Origin: Erysipelothrix anatis
GTDB taxonomy: Bacteria; Bacillota_I; Bacilli_A; Erysipelotrichales; Erysipelotrichaceae
Length of the DNA stretch: 64,000 bases
Assembly: GCF_009828745.1 (NCBI RefSeq)
Contig: NZ_WTSX01000002.1
Span: 1 to 64,000 of the forward strand
Reading direction: 5' to 3'
Under the pieces are notes generated by a model. That model worked only from the letters and a program-made list of their open reading frames with translations. It ran no database searches and was not told the origin of the DNA. Made by a program: the position numbers and the translations under genes. Of this stretch, positions 1 through 8,976 are shown piece after piece; the first letter of the stretch is position 1, and every line of letters starts with the position of its first letter.

Positions 1-91
<91 letters not shown>

Positions 92-157
92 TCTTTCTCA
101 TTTTTATACTCTGACGAGTTTTGTTTATTTCTTGTATTTCTTTTGAAATTGACGTTT

Positions 158-175
158 CCTGTTTAGTTTTCAAAG
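158..175 (-). other. Pre-rRNA leader element (16S processing/antitermination region)
   Basis: The minus strand carries CTTTGAAAACTAAACAGG in the leader between the rRNA promoter and the mature 16S end. In low-GC Firmicutes this near-invariant element sits upstream of 16S and is thought to pair with a matching stretch downstream of the gene to form the processing stalk. The partner is outside the window, so pairing cannot be shown here. Confidence 0.7.
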
Positions 176-211
176 ACCATTTCGCACCCAAGTTCCCTTG
201 AACGCTTGTAC

Positions 212-240
212 ATAATACCACCCTATATCACTTGTGTCAA
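212..240 (-). promoter_or_regulatory. rRNA operon promoter
   Basis: Consensus sigma-A promoter on the minus strand: TTGACA at 235-240, a 17-base spacer and TATTAT at 212-217. It lies about 120 bases upstream of the mature 16S start, immediately before the conserved leader. A near-perfect -35 with 17-base spacing fits a strong rRNA promoter. No second tandem promoter was seen between here and the acetyltransferase gene. Confidence 0.88.
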
Positions 241-322
241 CGCATTTTAGAGACTAATTTAATCTTTTTGAATATACATTTTTATCGGTGTGAATGTGGG
301 TGGTTTTACGCACTTATTAACT

Positions 323-748
323 CTATTTTGACCAACTCATCAAGGATTCCATTTCTCCAGTTTCTTCATCAATGGAACTTTCGTCAATTTTAAAACCTTC
401 CCTTAGATAGAACGAAACCGCACCTTTGTTTTTTTCATAAACACTGAGTTGAATATCATCATATTTATCTTTCAAGAAATCTATCATTTGCTTACCAATT
501 CCTTTACCGCGATGTGACGACAATATAAAAATTCCGGCAAGATAACTTCCTCCAGTTATACCGGAAAAACCAAGAATCTCATGGTTATCAATATAAACAT
601 ACATATTGCTGTTTTCCATCGCTTCCTTAACCATTTCTTTATTTTCATGCCAGTATTGTTCCGATATATAGTCGTGTGCCTCAACATTGACCGTTTCCCA
701 TATATCAATAACTTTGTCTATTTCACTGATTTTCATGTATCTAATCAT
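323..748 (-). CDS. GNAT family N-acetyltransferase (YjaB-like)
   Basis: A 141-residue protein spanning a whole single-domain GNAT fold. The acetyl-CoA pyrophosphate loop is visible as SSHRGKGIGKQMIDFLK at about residues 78-94, and the C-terminal AVSFYLREGFK helix/strand segment is typical of the family. The overall pattern resembles YjaB-type acetyltransferases. The acceptor substrate cannot be read from sequence. The start is supported by GAGAGGTGA six bases before ATG. It is co-directional with the rRNA operon and ends about 80 bases before its promoter; no terminator is obvious between them. Confidence 0.85.
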   Translation of the reverse strand: MIRYMKISEIDKVIDIWETVNVEAHDYISEQYWHENKEMVKEAMENSNMYVYIDNHEILGFSGITGGSYLAGIFILSSHRGKGIGKQMIDFLKDKYDDIQLSVYEKNKGAVSFYLREGFKIDESSIDEETGEMESLMSWSK

Positions 749-892
749 AATTCACCTCTCTATATTATTGTACCACAATCAATTTATGTTAGATGCTCGC
801 GATACAATGCCAGTCAAATTTTAAACCTCATTGAGTAATTTGAAAGTAAACTTATAAACTGAAGTTGTATTTGTGCATACAAAGAAAGAAAA

Positions 893-917
893 AAACAACC
901 ACGTGAAGTGGTTGTTT
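893..917 (-). terminator. Terminator of tkt
   Basis: A 10-bp stem (AAACAACCAC against GTGGTTGTTT) with a five-base loop, followed on the minus strand by a run of T residues, 15 bases past the transketolase stop. Confidence 0.85.
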
Positions 918-931
918 CTATATAACGATTA

Positions 932-2911
932 TTATTTCAGCGTTGACTTGATAACTTCGACAATATTATCGACTGTGAATCCAAAGTGTTCAAACAGAAC
1001 ATTTCCTGGAGCCGAAGCGCCAAATGTATCAAGGGATACTGTTGCACCATCAAGTCCAACATATTTACCCCATGGTAACGAAGTCCCAGCTTCAACAGCA
1101 ACTCGTGAACGAATCGTTGAAGGAATAATCGACTCCCTGTATGCTTCGTCTTGCATTTCGAAAAGCTCTGTCGACGGCATACTTACAACTCGAACGCCAA
1201 CTCCTGTTTCTGAAAGTTTCTTCGCTGCCTCTAGTGTAATTGCTACTTCCGACCCTGTTGCAATTGCAATCGCATCAACTGTCTTGGGCTCATATACAAT
1301 ATACCCACCTTTCAACGCATTTTCTCCCGACATTTCAAGTTGCGGAAGGTTTTGACGTGAAAGCACGAGTCCAACTGGAGTAGTTTTTGATGACAATGCT
1401 AAAGCCCATCCATATGCTGTTTCGCGAGCATCCGCTGGTCTAAAGGTGATGAAGTTAGGTTGTGATCGTAAAATCGACAATTGTTCAACTGGCTCATGTG
1501 TTGGTCCATCCTCACCCAAACCGATACTATCGTGCGTTAGTACGTATGTTAACGGTACATTCATAAGAGAACTTAGACGAGCCATTGGTTTTAAGAAATC
1601 CGTAAAACCAAAGAACGTTGCTACATATGGCTTCAAGCCACCGTACAATGATATACCATTGCCCGCCGCAGCCATCGCATGTTCTCTGACTCCGAAATGT
1701 ATGTTTCTTCCGAGATAGTTCTCCGAACTAAATGAAGTTTCACCTTTCATTGTAGTCATGTTTGATGACGCAAGGTCAGCTGCACCACCAAACATATTTG
1801 AATATGTATCTTTAAGGCGGTTAATCATTTCACCTGAAACATTGCGAGTTGCTTGTGGTTTGTCTTCAAACTCAAACAATGCTTTATTTTCCAAGAGAGA
1901 CTCTAATGAAATCTCTGAAAAGTCTTTATTCCATTGTTGTGCTAATTCAGGATATTCTTTTTCATAATCCTCAAATAGAGCTGTCCACATGTCATGAACT
2001 TTCGTTCCTTCGTTTGCGATTTCTTTGTAGTGTGCATAAACTTCTTCTGGAACATAGAACGGTTCAAGGCTAGGGTATTCTAAGAATTTTTTTAGTGCTT
2101 CAATTGACGCATCTCCTAGTGGAGATCCGTGTGACGCTGAAGAATCTTCCTTGTCACTACCATAACCAATTTTGGTGCGAATTTCGATGAGCGAAGGTTG
2201 TTTTGTATTTTCTTTTGCTTTTGCAATAGCTGCATCAATTGATTCGAGATCATTTCCGTCTTCGACAAGGAAAGTTTCGAATCCGTATGCTTCATAACGC
2301 GCGCGGACATTTTCTTTGAATGCTAAATCGGTGCGTCCTTCAATAGTAATCTCATTTGAATCGTAAAGAACGATGAGGCGACCTAGTTCAAGTGTTCCAG
2401 CTAAGGAAGATGCTTCACTGGTTATTCCTTCCATCATACATCCATCACCAGCAACAACAAACGTGTAGTTATCAATTAAATCATAACCCGGTTTATTGTA
2501 TTTTGCAGCAAGGTGCTCTTGTGCCATCGCCATCCCTACAGCTGTCGAAAGTCCTGCTCCAAGCGGCCCAGTCGTTGCTTCAACACCATCTGTATGTCCG
2601 TATTCTGGGTGTCCGGGTGTCTTTGAGTTTAGTTGTCGGAATGACTTAAGGTCTTCAAGTGTCACATCATATCCAAACATATGTAAAATTGAGTATAACA
2701 ACGCAGAACCGTGTCCTGCCGAAAGGACAAATCTATCTCTATTTATCCACTTACTATCTTTAGGATCAAAATTCATGTGGTTAGCCCACACTGTATATGC
2801 CATTGGAGCTGCCCCTAACGGCATCCCTGGGTGTCCTGAGTTTGCTTTTTGTACCGCGTCTACTGAAAGTACACGAAGCGCATTTACTGCTAAGTTATCA
2901 ATCTGTTTCAT
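932..2911 (-). CDS. tkt: Transketolase
   Basis: Thiamine-diphosphate enzyme of the non-oxidative pentose phosphate pathway that moves two-carbon ketol units between sugar phosphates. The 659 residues match full family length. Visible motifs are SGHPGMPLG near residue 25, GHGSALLY near 66, the ThDP/metal motif GDGCMMEG near 155, YDSNEITIEG and the central-domain RNVSGEMIN and HFGVREHAM blocks. The start has GGAGCGAAATT before ATG. It stands alone between two terminators, so it is probably monocistronic. Regulation is not evident beyond a possible upstream promoter. Confidence 0.97.
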   Translation of the reverse strand: MKQIDNLAVNALRVLSVDAVQKANSGHPGMPLGAAPMAYTVWANHMNFDPKDSKWINRDRFVLSAGHGSALLYSILHMFGYDVTLEDLKSFRQLNSKTPGHPEYGHTDGVEATTGPLGAGLSTAVGMAMAQEHLAAKYNKPGYDLIDNYTFVVAGDGCMMEGITSEASSLAGTLELGRLIVLYDSNEITIEGRTDLAFKENVRARYEAYGFETFLVEDGNDLESIDAAIAKAKENTKQPSLIEIRTKIGYGSDKEDSSASHGSPLGDASIEALKKFLEYPSLEPFYVPEEVYAHYKEIANEGTKVHDMWTALFEDYEKEYPELAQQWNKDFSEISLESLLENKALFEFEDKPQATRNVSGEMINRLKDTYSNMFGGAADLASSNMTTMKGETSFSSENYLGRNIHFGVREHAMAAAGNGISLYGGLKPYVATFFGFTDFLKPMARLSSLMNVPLTYVLTHDSIGLGEDGPTHEPVEQLSILRSQPNFITFRPADARETAYGWALALSSKTTPVGLVLSRQNLPQLEMSGENALKGGYIVYEPKTVDAIAIATGSEVAITLEAAKKLSETGVGVRVVSMPSTELFEMQDEAYRESIIPSTIRSRVAVEAGTSLPWGKYVGLDGATVSLDTFGASAPGNVLFEHFGFTVDNIVEVIKSTLK

Positions 2912-2931
2912 AATTTCGCTCCTTTGGTATT

Positions 2932-2960
2932 AGAGTACCTCATTTTGCCTTTTGTTTCAA
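2932..2960 (-). promoter_or_regulatory. Possible tkt promoter
   Basis: Minus strand TTGAAA (2955-2960), 17-base spacer, TACTCT (2932-2937), placing a start site about 15-20 bases before the tkt ATG. The -35 is good but the -10 is weak, so this is tentative. Confidence 0.35.
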
Positions 2961-3043
2961 TGTATTACTCCAAAAAGCTACGTCGCAAGAAGCACAAAAG
3001 GTTCTGTGTGATAATACCTATTCCAAGTGCTTTTAAACAAAAA

Positions 3044-3059
3044 AGACGGTTCCCCGTCT
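3044..3059 (-). terminator. Terminator of phosphoglucomutase gene
   Basis: Hairpin AGACGG-TTCC-CCGTCT that overlaps the pgcA stop codon and is followed by TTTTTTG on the minus strand. The overlap of terminator stem and stop codon is compact but not unusual in low-GC genomes. Confidence 0.75.
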
Positions 3060-4722
3060 AAATTTTTGCAATTGAATTAATGTTGGCTTTTAATAGTTCG
3101 AATTTAGCTTGTGCCTTCTCGATGGTTTCATCAACAATGCAGTAGTAGAACTTACATTTCGGTTCAGTCCCTGATGGTCTTATCGCAATCCAAGAACCAT
3201 CTTCAAGATAAAACTTTAAAACGTTCGATTTTGGAAAATCGAGTTGTTCGCCATTTGAGCGCATCGATGTTTGGAAATCGTCAAAGTATTTTACCCCAAT
3301 ATTCGCAAAAGAATTAAACGCACCAGTTCTAAACGTATTTAGAATTTCCTGAATTTCTTCTAAACCAGTCGCGCCTGCTCTAGTAATTGCTACTTGAGAT
3401 TCAATATGTGCACCATGTTCCTCGTAAAGCGCATCTAGAACATCAACGAGCGTCTTATTCTTATTCAAGTAATAGTTTGCAGCTTCAGCAACCATTAAAC
3501 ATGCTTGAATCGCATCTTTATCTCGTACGAAATCTGCAATTAAATATCCGTAACTTTCTTCATACCCAAAGACAAACGTGTAATCTTTCGCTTCGTTATG
3601 TTGTTGAATCTTGTTTCCAATATATTTAAAACCCGTTAAGGTCTTTTCTACGGTTACACCATATTTAGCAGCTATTTTTTCCCCTAAATCTGATGTAACT
3701 ACGGTATTGAACATAATTGGATCGGTTGGCATTGTGCCTAGTTCAATTTTACTTGAGTAGATGTATTCTTGCAGAATTGAACCGCCTTGATTCCCTGTAA
3801 GGTATTGGTACTCGCCATTATGTTTAACTACAATTCCCATGCGGTCGGCATCTGGGTCGCAGCTGAGGATTAAATCTGCATCCAGGCGTTTTCCATATTC
3901 GATTGCAAGTTCGTAGCTATCGCGATCTTCTGGGTTTGGAGTTTTTGTATTACTAAAATCAGGATCAAAGGAGCTTTGCTCCTCAACAACCGTTACGTCA
4001 TATCCAAGCGATGATAACAAGGTGGGGACCATTGGATAAGAAGTTCCATGTTGCGAAGTAAACACAATTTTAATATTCTTCGGTTCGTCGCGTCGAAGTT
4101 GTATCGTTTTAATTGCATCGAGATAGATATTATCGAACGTATCATCGATTGCGTGTATCTTTGTTGAGTCAAAGGTTTCCAGATCAATTTCAGTTTCGTC
4201 TTCAACTTCATTAATCAATGCAATAACTCGTGCAATTTTATCGTCAACAAGCTGACATCCTGTCTCGTCATAAACCTTATAGCCATTATATTCTTTAGGA
4301 TTATGACTTGCGGTCACAACAATTCCACCAATGCATCCCAGTTCACGAACCGCAAATGAAAGCTCTGGTGTTGGTCTTAGCGTCTCAAAAATATAGCTCT
4401 CAATACCGTATCTCGAAAGAATCCGTGCACTGACTTCAGAAAACTTTCTAGATTTGTGGCGATTATCATATGCAATCGCAACCTTTAGAGGTTGATTAGG
4501 AAATGTTTCAACTAAATACTTACCAAAACCAACATTTGCTTTCGCAACTGTGAGCTCATTCATTCGATTGGGACCTACTCCAAGTAGCCCGCGCATTCCT
4601 GCAGTCCCAAACTCGAGCGATTTGTAAAATGCATCTTGTTGATCACTTTCCGATAAATTATCAAATCCAGATTTTACCCAGTCGTATTTTTCTTGTAATG
4701 CTGACCATTTTTTAATTGTCAT
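3058..4722 (-). CDS. pgcA: Phospho-sugar mutase (phosphoglucomutase, PgcA type)
   Basis: A 554-residue alpha-D-phosphohexomutase that interconverts glucose 1-phosphate and glucose 6-phosphate (mannose activity is possible in this family). All four active-site elements are visible: phosphoserine loop TASHNPKEYNG with Ser about 139, metal loop CDPDADRMG near 285, sugar-binding GYEESYGYL near 390, and phosphate-binding RPSGTEPKCKFYY near the C-terminus. In Gram-positives the product feeds UDP-glucose for glycolipid, teichoic acid or capsule synthesis. The start has GAGGGACAAA before ATG. It lies downstream of ptsH but is separated from it by a terminator. Confidence 0.93.
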   Translation of the reverse strand: MTIKKWSALQEKYDWVKSGFDNLSESDQQDAFYKSLEFGTAGMRGLLGVGPNRMNELTVAKANVGFGKYLVETFPNQPLKVAIAYDNRHKSRKFSEVSARILSRYGIESYIFETLRPTPELSFAVRELGCIGGIVVTASHNPKEYNGYKVYDETGCQLVDDKIARVIALINEVEDETEIDLETFDSTKIHAIDDTFDNIYLDAIKTIQLRRDEPKNIKIVFTSQHGTSYPMVPTLLSSLGYDVTVVEEQSSFDPDFSNTKTPNPEDRDSYELAIEYGKRLDADLILSCDPDADRMGIVVKHNGEYQYLTGNQGGSILQEYIYSSKIELGTMPTDPIMFNTVVTSDLGEKIAAKYGVTVEKTLTGFKYIGNKIQQHNEAKDYTFVFGYEESYGYLIADFVRDKDAIQACLMVAEAANYYLNKNKTLVDVLDALYEEHGAHIESQVAITRAGATGLEEIQEILNTFRTGAFNSFANIGVKYFDDFQTSMRSNGEQLDFPKSNVLKFYLEDGSWIAIRPSGTEPKCKFYYCIVDETIEKAQAKFELLKANINSIAKI

Positions 4723-4748
4723 TTTGTCCCTCCACGATGAAATAAAAA

Positions 4749-4774
4749 AAATAGAAGATTTACACCTTCTATTT
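4749..4774 (-). terminator. Terminator of ptsH
   Basis: A 9-bp stem AAATAGAAG/CTTCTATTT followed on the minus strand by eight T residues, directly after the ptsH stop. Confidence 0.85.
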
Positions 4775-4790
4775 TAATGCAATTATGATA

Positions 4791-5057
4791 TTAAGCAATG
4801 ACTTTTTGAGCTTTTAGTACTTCTTCAATAGTTGCGATTGCTTCGTCTTGATCTTCACCTTCAGCTGAAATTACGATTTCTGACTGAGTTGGGATTCCCA
4901 ATGACATAACACCCATGATTGACTTCATGTTTACAGCTTTACCTTTGTAGCTAATTTTAATTTCGCTTTTAAATTTACTTGCTGCGTTAACTGCTACTGT
5001 TGCTGGACGTGCGTGTAATCCAACTGGATCGATAACTGTTACTGTGATTTCTTTCAT
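4791..5057 (-). CDS. ptsH: Phosphocarrier protein HPr
   Basis: An 88-residue HPr that passes phosphate from enzyme I to sugar-specific EIIA proteins. The active-site histidine is His15 in GLHARPA, and the regulatory serine is Ser46 in NMKSIMGVMSLG. This is the standard low-GC Firmicutes arrangement in which HPr kinase/phosphorylase modifies Ser46 for catabolite control. The start is preceded by TAGGAGGAAAAAATA. Enzyme I is not adjacent, unlike in Bacillus, so ptsI must lie elsewhere. Confidence 0.97.
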   Translation of the reverse strand: MKEITVTVIDPVGLHARPATVAVNAASKFKSEIKISYKGKAVNMKSIMGVMSLGIPTQSEIVISAEGEDQDEAIATIEEVLKAQKVIA

Positions 5058-5148
5058 TATTTTTTCCTCCTAGTTTTTTCTCTTTAATTTTATACTATTC
5101 GTGAGAATAATACAATCTAATGCACTTTTTAATGCTAACCATTTCAAA

Positions 5149-5610
5149 CTACTTATGGTACGGGTGATTCTTAGATATCATAAACATTCGGTACACTTGT
5201 TCATAAAGCATTAATCGGACAAGTTGATGGGGGAATGTTAGGTTCGAGATTCGCCAACGTATATTTGCTCGTTGTCGTATTTCATCACTCACACCATGTG
5301 AGCCTCCGATAATAAATGTCACCGTTTTTCCGTGATCTATCAAATTCACCAGCTTCTCGGACATTTGTGGAGAAGTAAAATCTTTTCCTTGTAAATCCAA
5401 GAGAACAACATGGTCCCGAGGATCTATTTTGTCGAGAACGCGTTGCGACTCATCTTGAATAATACCATTAATATCATTTTCTTTTTTATTACTATTTGGT
5501 AATTCAATCATCTCTATCACATGAATCGGTTTAAGGCGTTTTTGAAACTCTGCAATAAGTGCTTGCATCTCTTTTTCTTTAATTTTTCCAATTGCGATTA
5601 TTTTTATCAC
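5149..5610 (-). CDS. rlmH: 23S rRNA (pseudouridine1915-N3)-methyltransferase RlmH
   Basis: A 153-residue SPOUT methyltransferase that methylates pseudouridine in helix 69 of 23S rRNA. The knot motifs are visible: LLDLQGKDFTSP, FIIGGSHGVSDEIR and the C-terminal LMLYEQVYRMF...PYHK tail. It is slightly shorter than the usual 155-160 residues because of small gaps. The ATG overlaps the last bases of htrA. The order walJ-htrA-rlmH matches the end of the Bacillus wal region. Confidence 0.95.
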   Translation of the reverse strand: MIKIIAIGKIKEKEMQALIAEFQKRLKPIHVIEMIELPNSNKKENDINGIIQDESQRVLDKIDPRDHVVLLDLQGKDFTSPQMSEKLVNLIDHGKTVTFIIGGSHGVSDEIRQRANIRWRISNLTFPHQLVRLMLYEQVYRMFMISKNHPYHK

Positions 5611-6707
5611 TTGAGAGTTACTTCCAAATCAATCGTCTTCCCTGCACGGAGTACTTGCATCGATACCGTGTCGCCTGATTTTTTGGTGTAAAGTTGATTT
5701 CTAAAAGTCTTGTAATCTGTAATCTCTTTACCGTCAAAACTTGTAATGACATCATTTTTCTCGATACCGCCTAATGCTGCAGGACTCTTGTCGACAACTT
5801 CCACTACAAAGACACCACCTTTTAAATCATCTGGAATGTTGTAGTAACTTCTTTGGAATGGATTTAATGCATCTACCGATGTTGATGATACTCCGAGTAC
5901 AGGATATTGCACTTTTCCAGTTGCTGCGATTTCGTCGATGACGCGTTGAACTTCATTTGCTGGAATCGCAAATCCCATTCCTTCAACTTGTTGCGGATTC
6001 AATTTCATCGAGTTAATTCCGATGAGTTCGCCATTTAAGTTGACAAGTGCACCACCACTGTTCCCAGGGTTAATTGCTGCATCTGTTTGGATTGCAACTC
6101 TATCCCAATCCGGTTGGCCGTCTCCGTTTATGTCAACAGGGATTTTTCGGTCTTTTCCGGAAACAACTCCGAATGTAACTGAGTTTGCAAATTCAAGATC
6201 GATTGGACTTCCGATTGCTAATACAAATTCACCAACTTTCAATCCCGATGAATCTCCTAGTACAATTGGTTCAATATCTGTTTTTTCTTTAACCTCGAGC
6301 AAAGCAAGGTCAGACAGTGGATCAGAGCCAATTAATGTCGCTTCTTTATCTTCACCATTTGACAAACGCACGCTAAATTTGTTTCCACCATTGACAACAT
6401 GTTCGTTAGTAATGATTTGAAGCGTATCACCAGTATTCTTGTAGATGACTCCTGAACCACTTCCCATAGCACGATCACCTTGGTAATTAACGACACTTAC
6501 TACTTTGTCCTCAACTTTTTCGACAACGCGTGTTGTATCAATATCAAAATTCGTAACAACTTCTTGAGATGGTTTTCCTGACTCTGTTTGTGTTGTTGCG
6601 GGCCTGTTATTCACCTCATAGAGCTGGTATGTTAAGAAACCATTCCAAGCAAGTAAAATTACGAGTATTCCTAAAAAAGTTCGTTTAAATCCATCATTGT
6701 TTTTCAT
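5607..6707 (-). CDS. htrA: HtrA-like membrane-anchored serine protease
   Basis: A 366-residue protein with one N-terminal membrane segment (about residues 9-29), a trypsin-like domain and one C-terminal PDZ domain (about 265-366). The catalytic triad is present: His103 in TNEHVVNGG, Asp133 in SDLALLEVK and Ser217 in GNSGGALVN. HtrA proteases act at the outer face of the membrane on misfolded secreted proteins. The gene overlaps walJ by 14 bases and rlmH by 4, so the three are co-translated. No CtsR- or CssR-type operator could be recognised upstream because the gene is inside an operon. Confidence 0.95.
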   Translation of the reverse strand: MKNNDGFKRTFLGILVILLAWNGFLTYQLYEVNNRPATTQTESGKPSQEVVTNFDIDTTRVVEKVEDKVVSVVNYQGDRAMGSGSGVIYKNTGDTLQIITNEHVVNGGNKFSVRLSNGEDKEATLIGSDPLSDLALLEVKEKTDIEPIVLGDSSGLKVGEFVLAIGSPIDLEFANSVTFGVVSGKDRKIPVDINGDGQPDWDRVAIQTDAAINPGNSGGALVNLNGELIGINSMKLNPQQVEGMGFAIPANEVQRVIDEIAATGKVQYPVLGVSSTSVDALNPFQRSYYNIPDDLKGGVFVVEVVDKSPAALGGIEKNDVITSFDGKEITDYKTFRNQLYTKKSGDTVSMQVLRAGKTIDLEVTLK

Positions 6708-7431
6708 TGTTTATGCCTCCCATTACAATCTCATATTGTTTTGCGACGCTTATTTCTATCCTAGGGTTTGAAACAATTTCCGACACGGTTTCAATTGCCA
6801 GTGCTTCGGTATTTGCTTCTGCGCTCAAGTGAGCGAGTACTATTTGTTTCGTATTCTCTGTAACAACTTTTGATAACACTAATCCGGCATCGGCATTTGA
6901 CAAGTGCCCAACATCTGACAGTATGCGCTGTTTAATATAGTATGGCCTTATCGTTTTCATCAACATTTCCGGATCATGATTACTTTCTAAAATATAGTAA
7001 TCTGCATTTCGTAAATAGACGAGATCTGTTTCCTTAACATAGCCTGTATCGGTCATATAAACCAGCTTCCGTTTTCCATCATCAAGAACATAGCCTACAG
7101 AATATGCATCATCGTGCGATGTTTTAATCGGCATGATGTGAATCCCATCGATCTCAAAGGGTTCATATGGAGTGACTGTTGTAAAGTCTTCCATATCCGG
7201 AGACGATGTAAATACTGATTTGTTCTTGAAATGCTTTAATTGGCTTGTATGGTCTGAGTGGTCGTGAGTTATCAAAACATGATCGATATCATCAAATCTC
7301 AAGCCAAGAGATTCAAAACTTTGACTAAGGTATCTTTTGGTTGTACCACAGTCAATAAGGATGCGCGTACCTTTTGTCTCAATAATACATGCATTCCCTT
7401 TCGAACCACTTGCCAGTATTGCATAGTTCAT
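6694..7431 (-). CDS. walJ: MBL-fold hydrolase WalJ/YycJ
   Basis: A 245-residue metallo-beta-lactamase fold protein. The dinuclear metal motif HxHxDH is THDHSDH at residues 56-61, with further ligands in MTDTGY and the AHLSAE segment near residue 200. YycJ/WalJ proteins are DNA exonuclease-like enzymes usually encoded at the end of the walRKHI operon. Here the gene follows two M23 peptidase genes instead of walI. It overlaps htrA by 14 bases, so coupling is likely. Confidence 0.92.
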   Translation of the reverse strand: MNYAILASGSKGNACIIETKGTRILIDCGTTKRYLSQSFESLGLRFDDIDHVLITHDHSDHTSQLKHFKNKSVFTSSPDMEDFTTVTPYEPFEIDGIHIMPIKTSHDDAYSVGYVLDDGKRKLVYMTDTGYVKETDLVYLRNADYYILESNHDPEMLMKTIRPYYIKQRILSDVGHLSNADAGLVLSKVVTENTKQIVLAHLSAEANTEALAIETVSEIVSNPRIEISVAKQYEIVMGGINNEKQ

Positions 7432-7450
7432 TTCTTTACACCACCTCCTA

Positions 7451-8971
7451 CTAACAACCTAACACAGAACATGGATCAATCCGTGTTCCAGATTGGTAAA
7501 CTTCAAAATGAACATGGGCTCCAAAACTTCGACCCGTATTACCAATATACCCAATCGGCTGGCCTGCAGTAACAACCTCTCCGACTTGGACGTATGATCC
7601 CGGATTACGCATATGAGCGTAACGTGTTTGATATCCATTTCCATGGTCTATTAATACATAATTACCCCAATCGTCTTTGTATGTCGCTTCGATTACGACC
7701 CCACGGTCAGAGGCATAAATTTCGCCCAAACCGCCATTTCCAAAGTAAACGAAATCAGTTCCATTATGTCCTTGATAACAACTATTTCCATAAGCACAAG
7801 TGATGAATCCATTGGTAACAGGCCAACGGAACTTCCCACTCCCAATGCGAGGTTCAATTTTTGTACCGACCCGTACTTTTCCGCGTATTGGTTCGACTGT
7901 AGTGTGCTCCGATACTCTTTTCGAGGAAACTGACTGCATGTTGACCGTTGTATCGTTATACGTAACATCACGCAACCCATTACGTTCGACGACATCGATT
8001 ATTTCGACGCCTTCTTTTAGTTCTGGATCTTCTACATATTCAATGTCTTCGGGATAAACTATCTCCTCAATACGTCGTTCTCGAACAACTTCGACTGTTA
8101 GTGGCGAGTTAAACTTGCTTACATTAAGGACTGTTCCTGGCTGTAAGAGTTGTTCTCTACTAACAATTTTATCTCGGTTCAGCGAAAGAATTTGAGAGCC
8201 TGTCATCCCGTGCTTCCAACCAATACCATCAACGGTATCAAAGCGTTCGACTTCATACGTTTCAATATTTGGATCATATCCATAACTTAGAAACTTAAGT
8301 ACAGTTGCTTCGTCCTGCATTATTTTATCAACCGGTGCAAAGCCTGGTGTAACTTGAATCGTTTCTTTAACACTTAGCGCAATCTCTCGTTCACCGTAGC
8401 CAGTCATCGGCGGTAATTTTTCACCTTTTTTTAATACATTGTAGACATCATCCGATGACACAAAGTTTTTAATAAATCCTTCACGTGCTCGTTCGAAATC
8501 TTCAATGTTTTTCACGTAAATAATCGCACCGTTCGAAAACTCAATTTTATGTGCTTCAATAGCCAACAATCCTTGGTCGTAAAGGTAATTGAAAATTTCT
8601 GTGTCTTTGTTCTCGTACGAGTTATAGCTGAGTGCCTTTGTTGTGTAGACATCTTCTGACGGTCCTAGTTTCGAATTTTCAAATTTGTCTTTGTACTCTG
8701 CTTCATAAACACGATCAAAGTTGCTTTCAAACGATTCTGTATTGTTTAAGATTCCAATCAAGGTATCTTTTTGATATATTTTAACGACCTCATGGGGTTT
8801 ATCACTGGTTGCGACAACATTTTGTGGAATGATTGCTGAGGCAACATCTGTGATTTGATAAGTCTCACTATTTCTCATTTTGGAGTCACTTTGATTGAGC
8901 AAATATCCCAAAATAATACTTAGTAGAGCTGCTCCTAAAATAACGGGTAGCTGCTTTTTCAAATCAAACAT
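7451..8971 (-). CDS. Membrane-anchored M23 peptidase with LysM-like and G5 domains (copy 1)
   Basis: A 506-residue cell-wall hydrolase candidate: N-terminal membrane segment, a unique region of about 200 residues, a LysM-like segment near 230-280 (YEVERFDTVDGIGWKHGM), a G5 domain near 280-360, and an M23/lysostaphin-like zinc peptidase domain from about 385. Zinc ligands are seen in GHNGTDF and HVHFE. It should cut peptidoglycan cross-bridges or stems outside the membrane. The ATG at 8971 sits immediately after AAAGG, too close for a normal ribosome site. A TTG at 8962 gives KKQLPVILG, which aligns with MKKNFIVIG of the paralogue upstream, so 8962 may be the true start. Confidence 0.9.
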   Translation of the reverse strand: MFDLKKQLPVILGAALLSIILGYLLNQSDSKMRNSETYQITDVASAIIPQNVVATSDKPHEVVKIYQKDTLIGILNNTESFESNFDRVYEAEYKDKFENSKLGPSEDVYTTKALSYNSYENKDTEIFNYLYDQGLLAIEAHKIEFSNGAIIYVKNIEDFERAREGFIKNFVSSDDVYNVLKKGEKLPPMTGYGEREIALSVKETIQVTPGFAPVDKIMQDEATVLKFLSYGYDPNIETYEVERFDTVDGIGWKHGMTGSQILSLNRDKIVSREQLLQPGTVLNVSKFNSPLTVEVVRERRIEEIVYPEDIEYVEDPELKEGVEIIDVVERNGLRDVTYNDTTVNMQSVSSKRVSEHTTVEPIRGKVRVGTKIEPRIGSGKFRWPVTNGFITCAYGNSCYQGHNGTDFVYFGNGGLGEIYASDRGVVIEATYKDDWGNYVLIDHGNGYQTRYAHMRNPGSYVQVGEVVTAGQPIGYIGNTGRSFGAHVHFEVYQSGTRIDPCSVLGC

Positions 8972-8976
8972 CCTTT

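Noticed and set aside
873-1355. 160-residue plus-strand frame over tkt
   Set aside because: It is antisense to a full, well conserved transketolase and has no family features; many similar antisense frames across the window were dismissed for the same reason.
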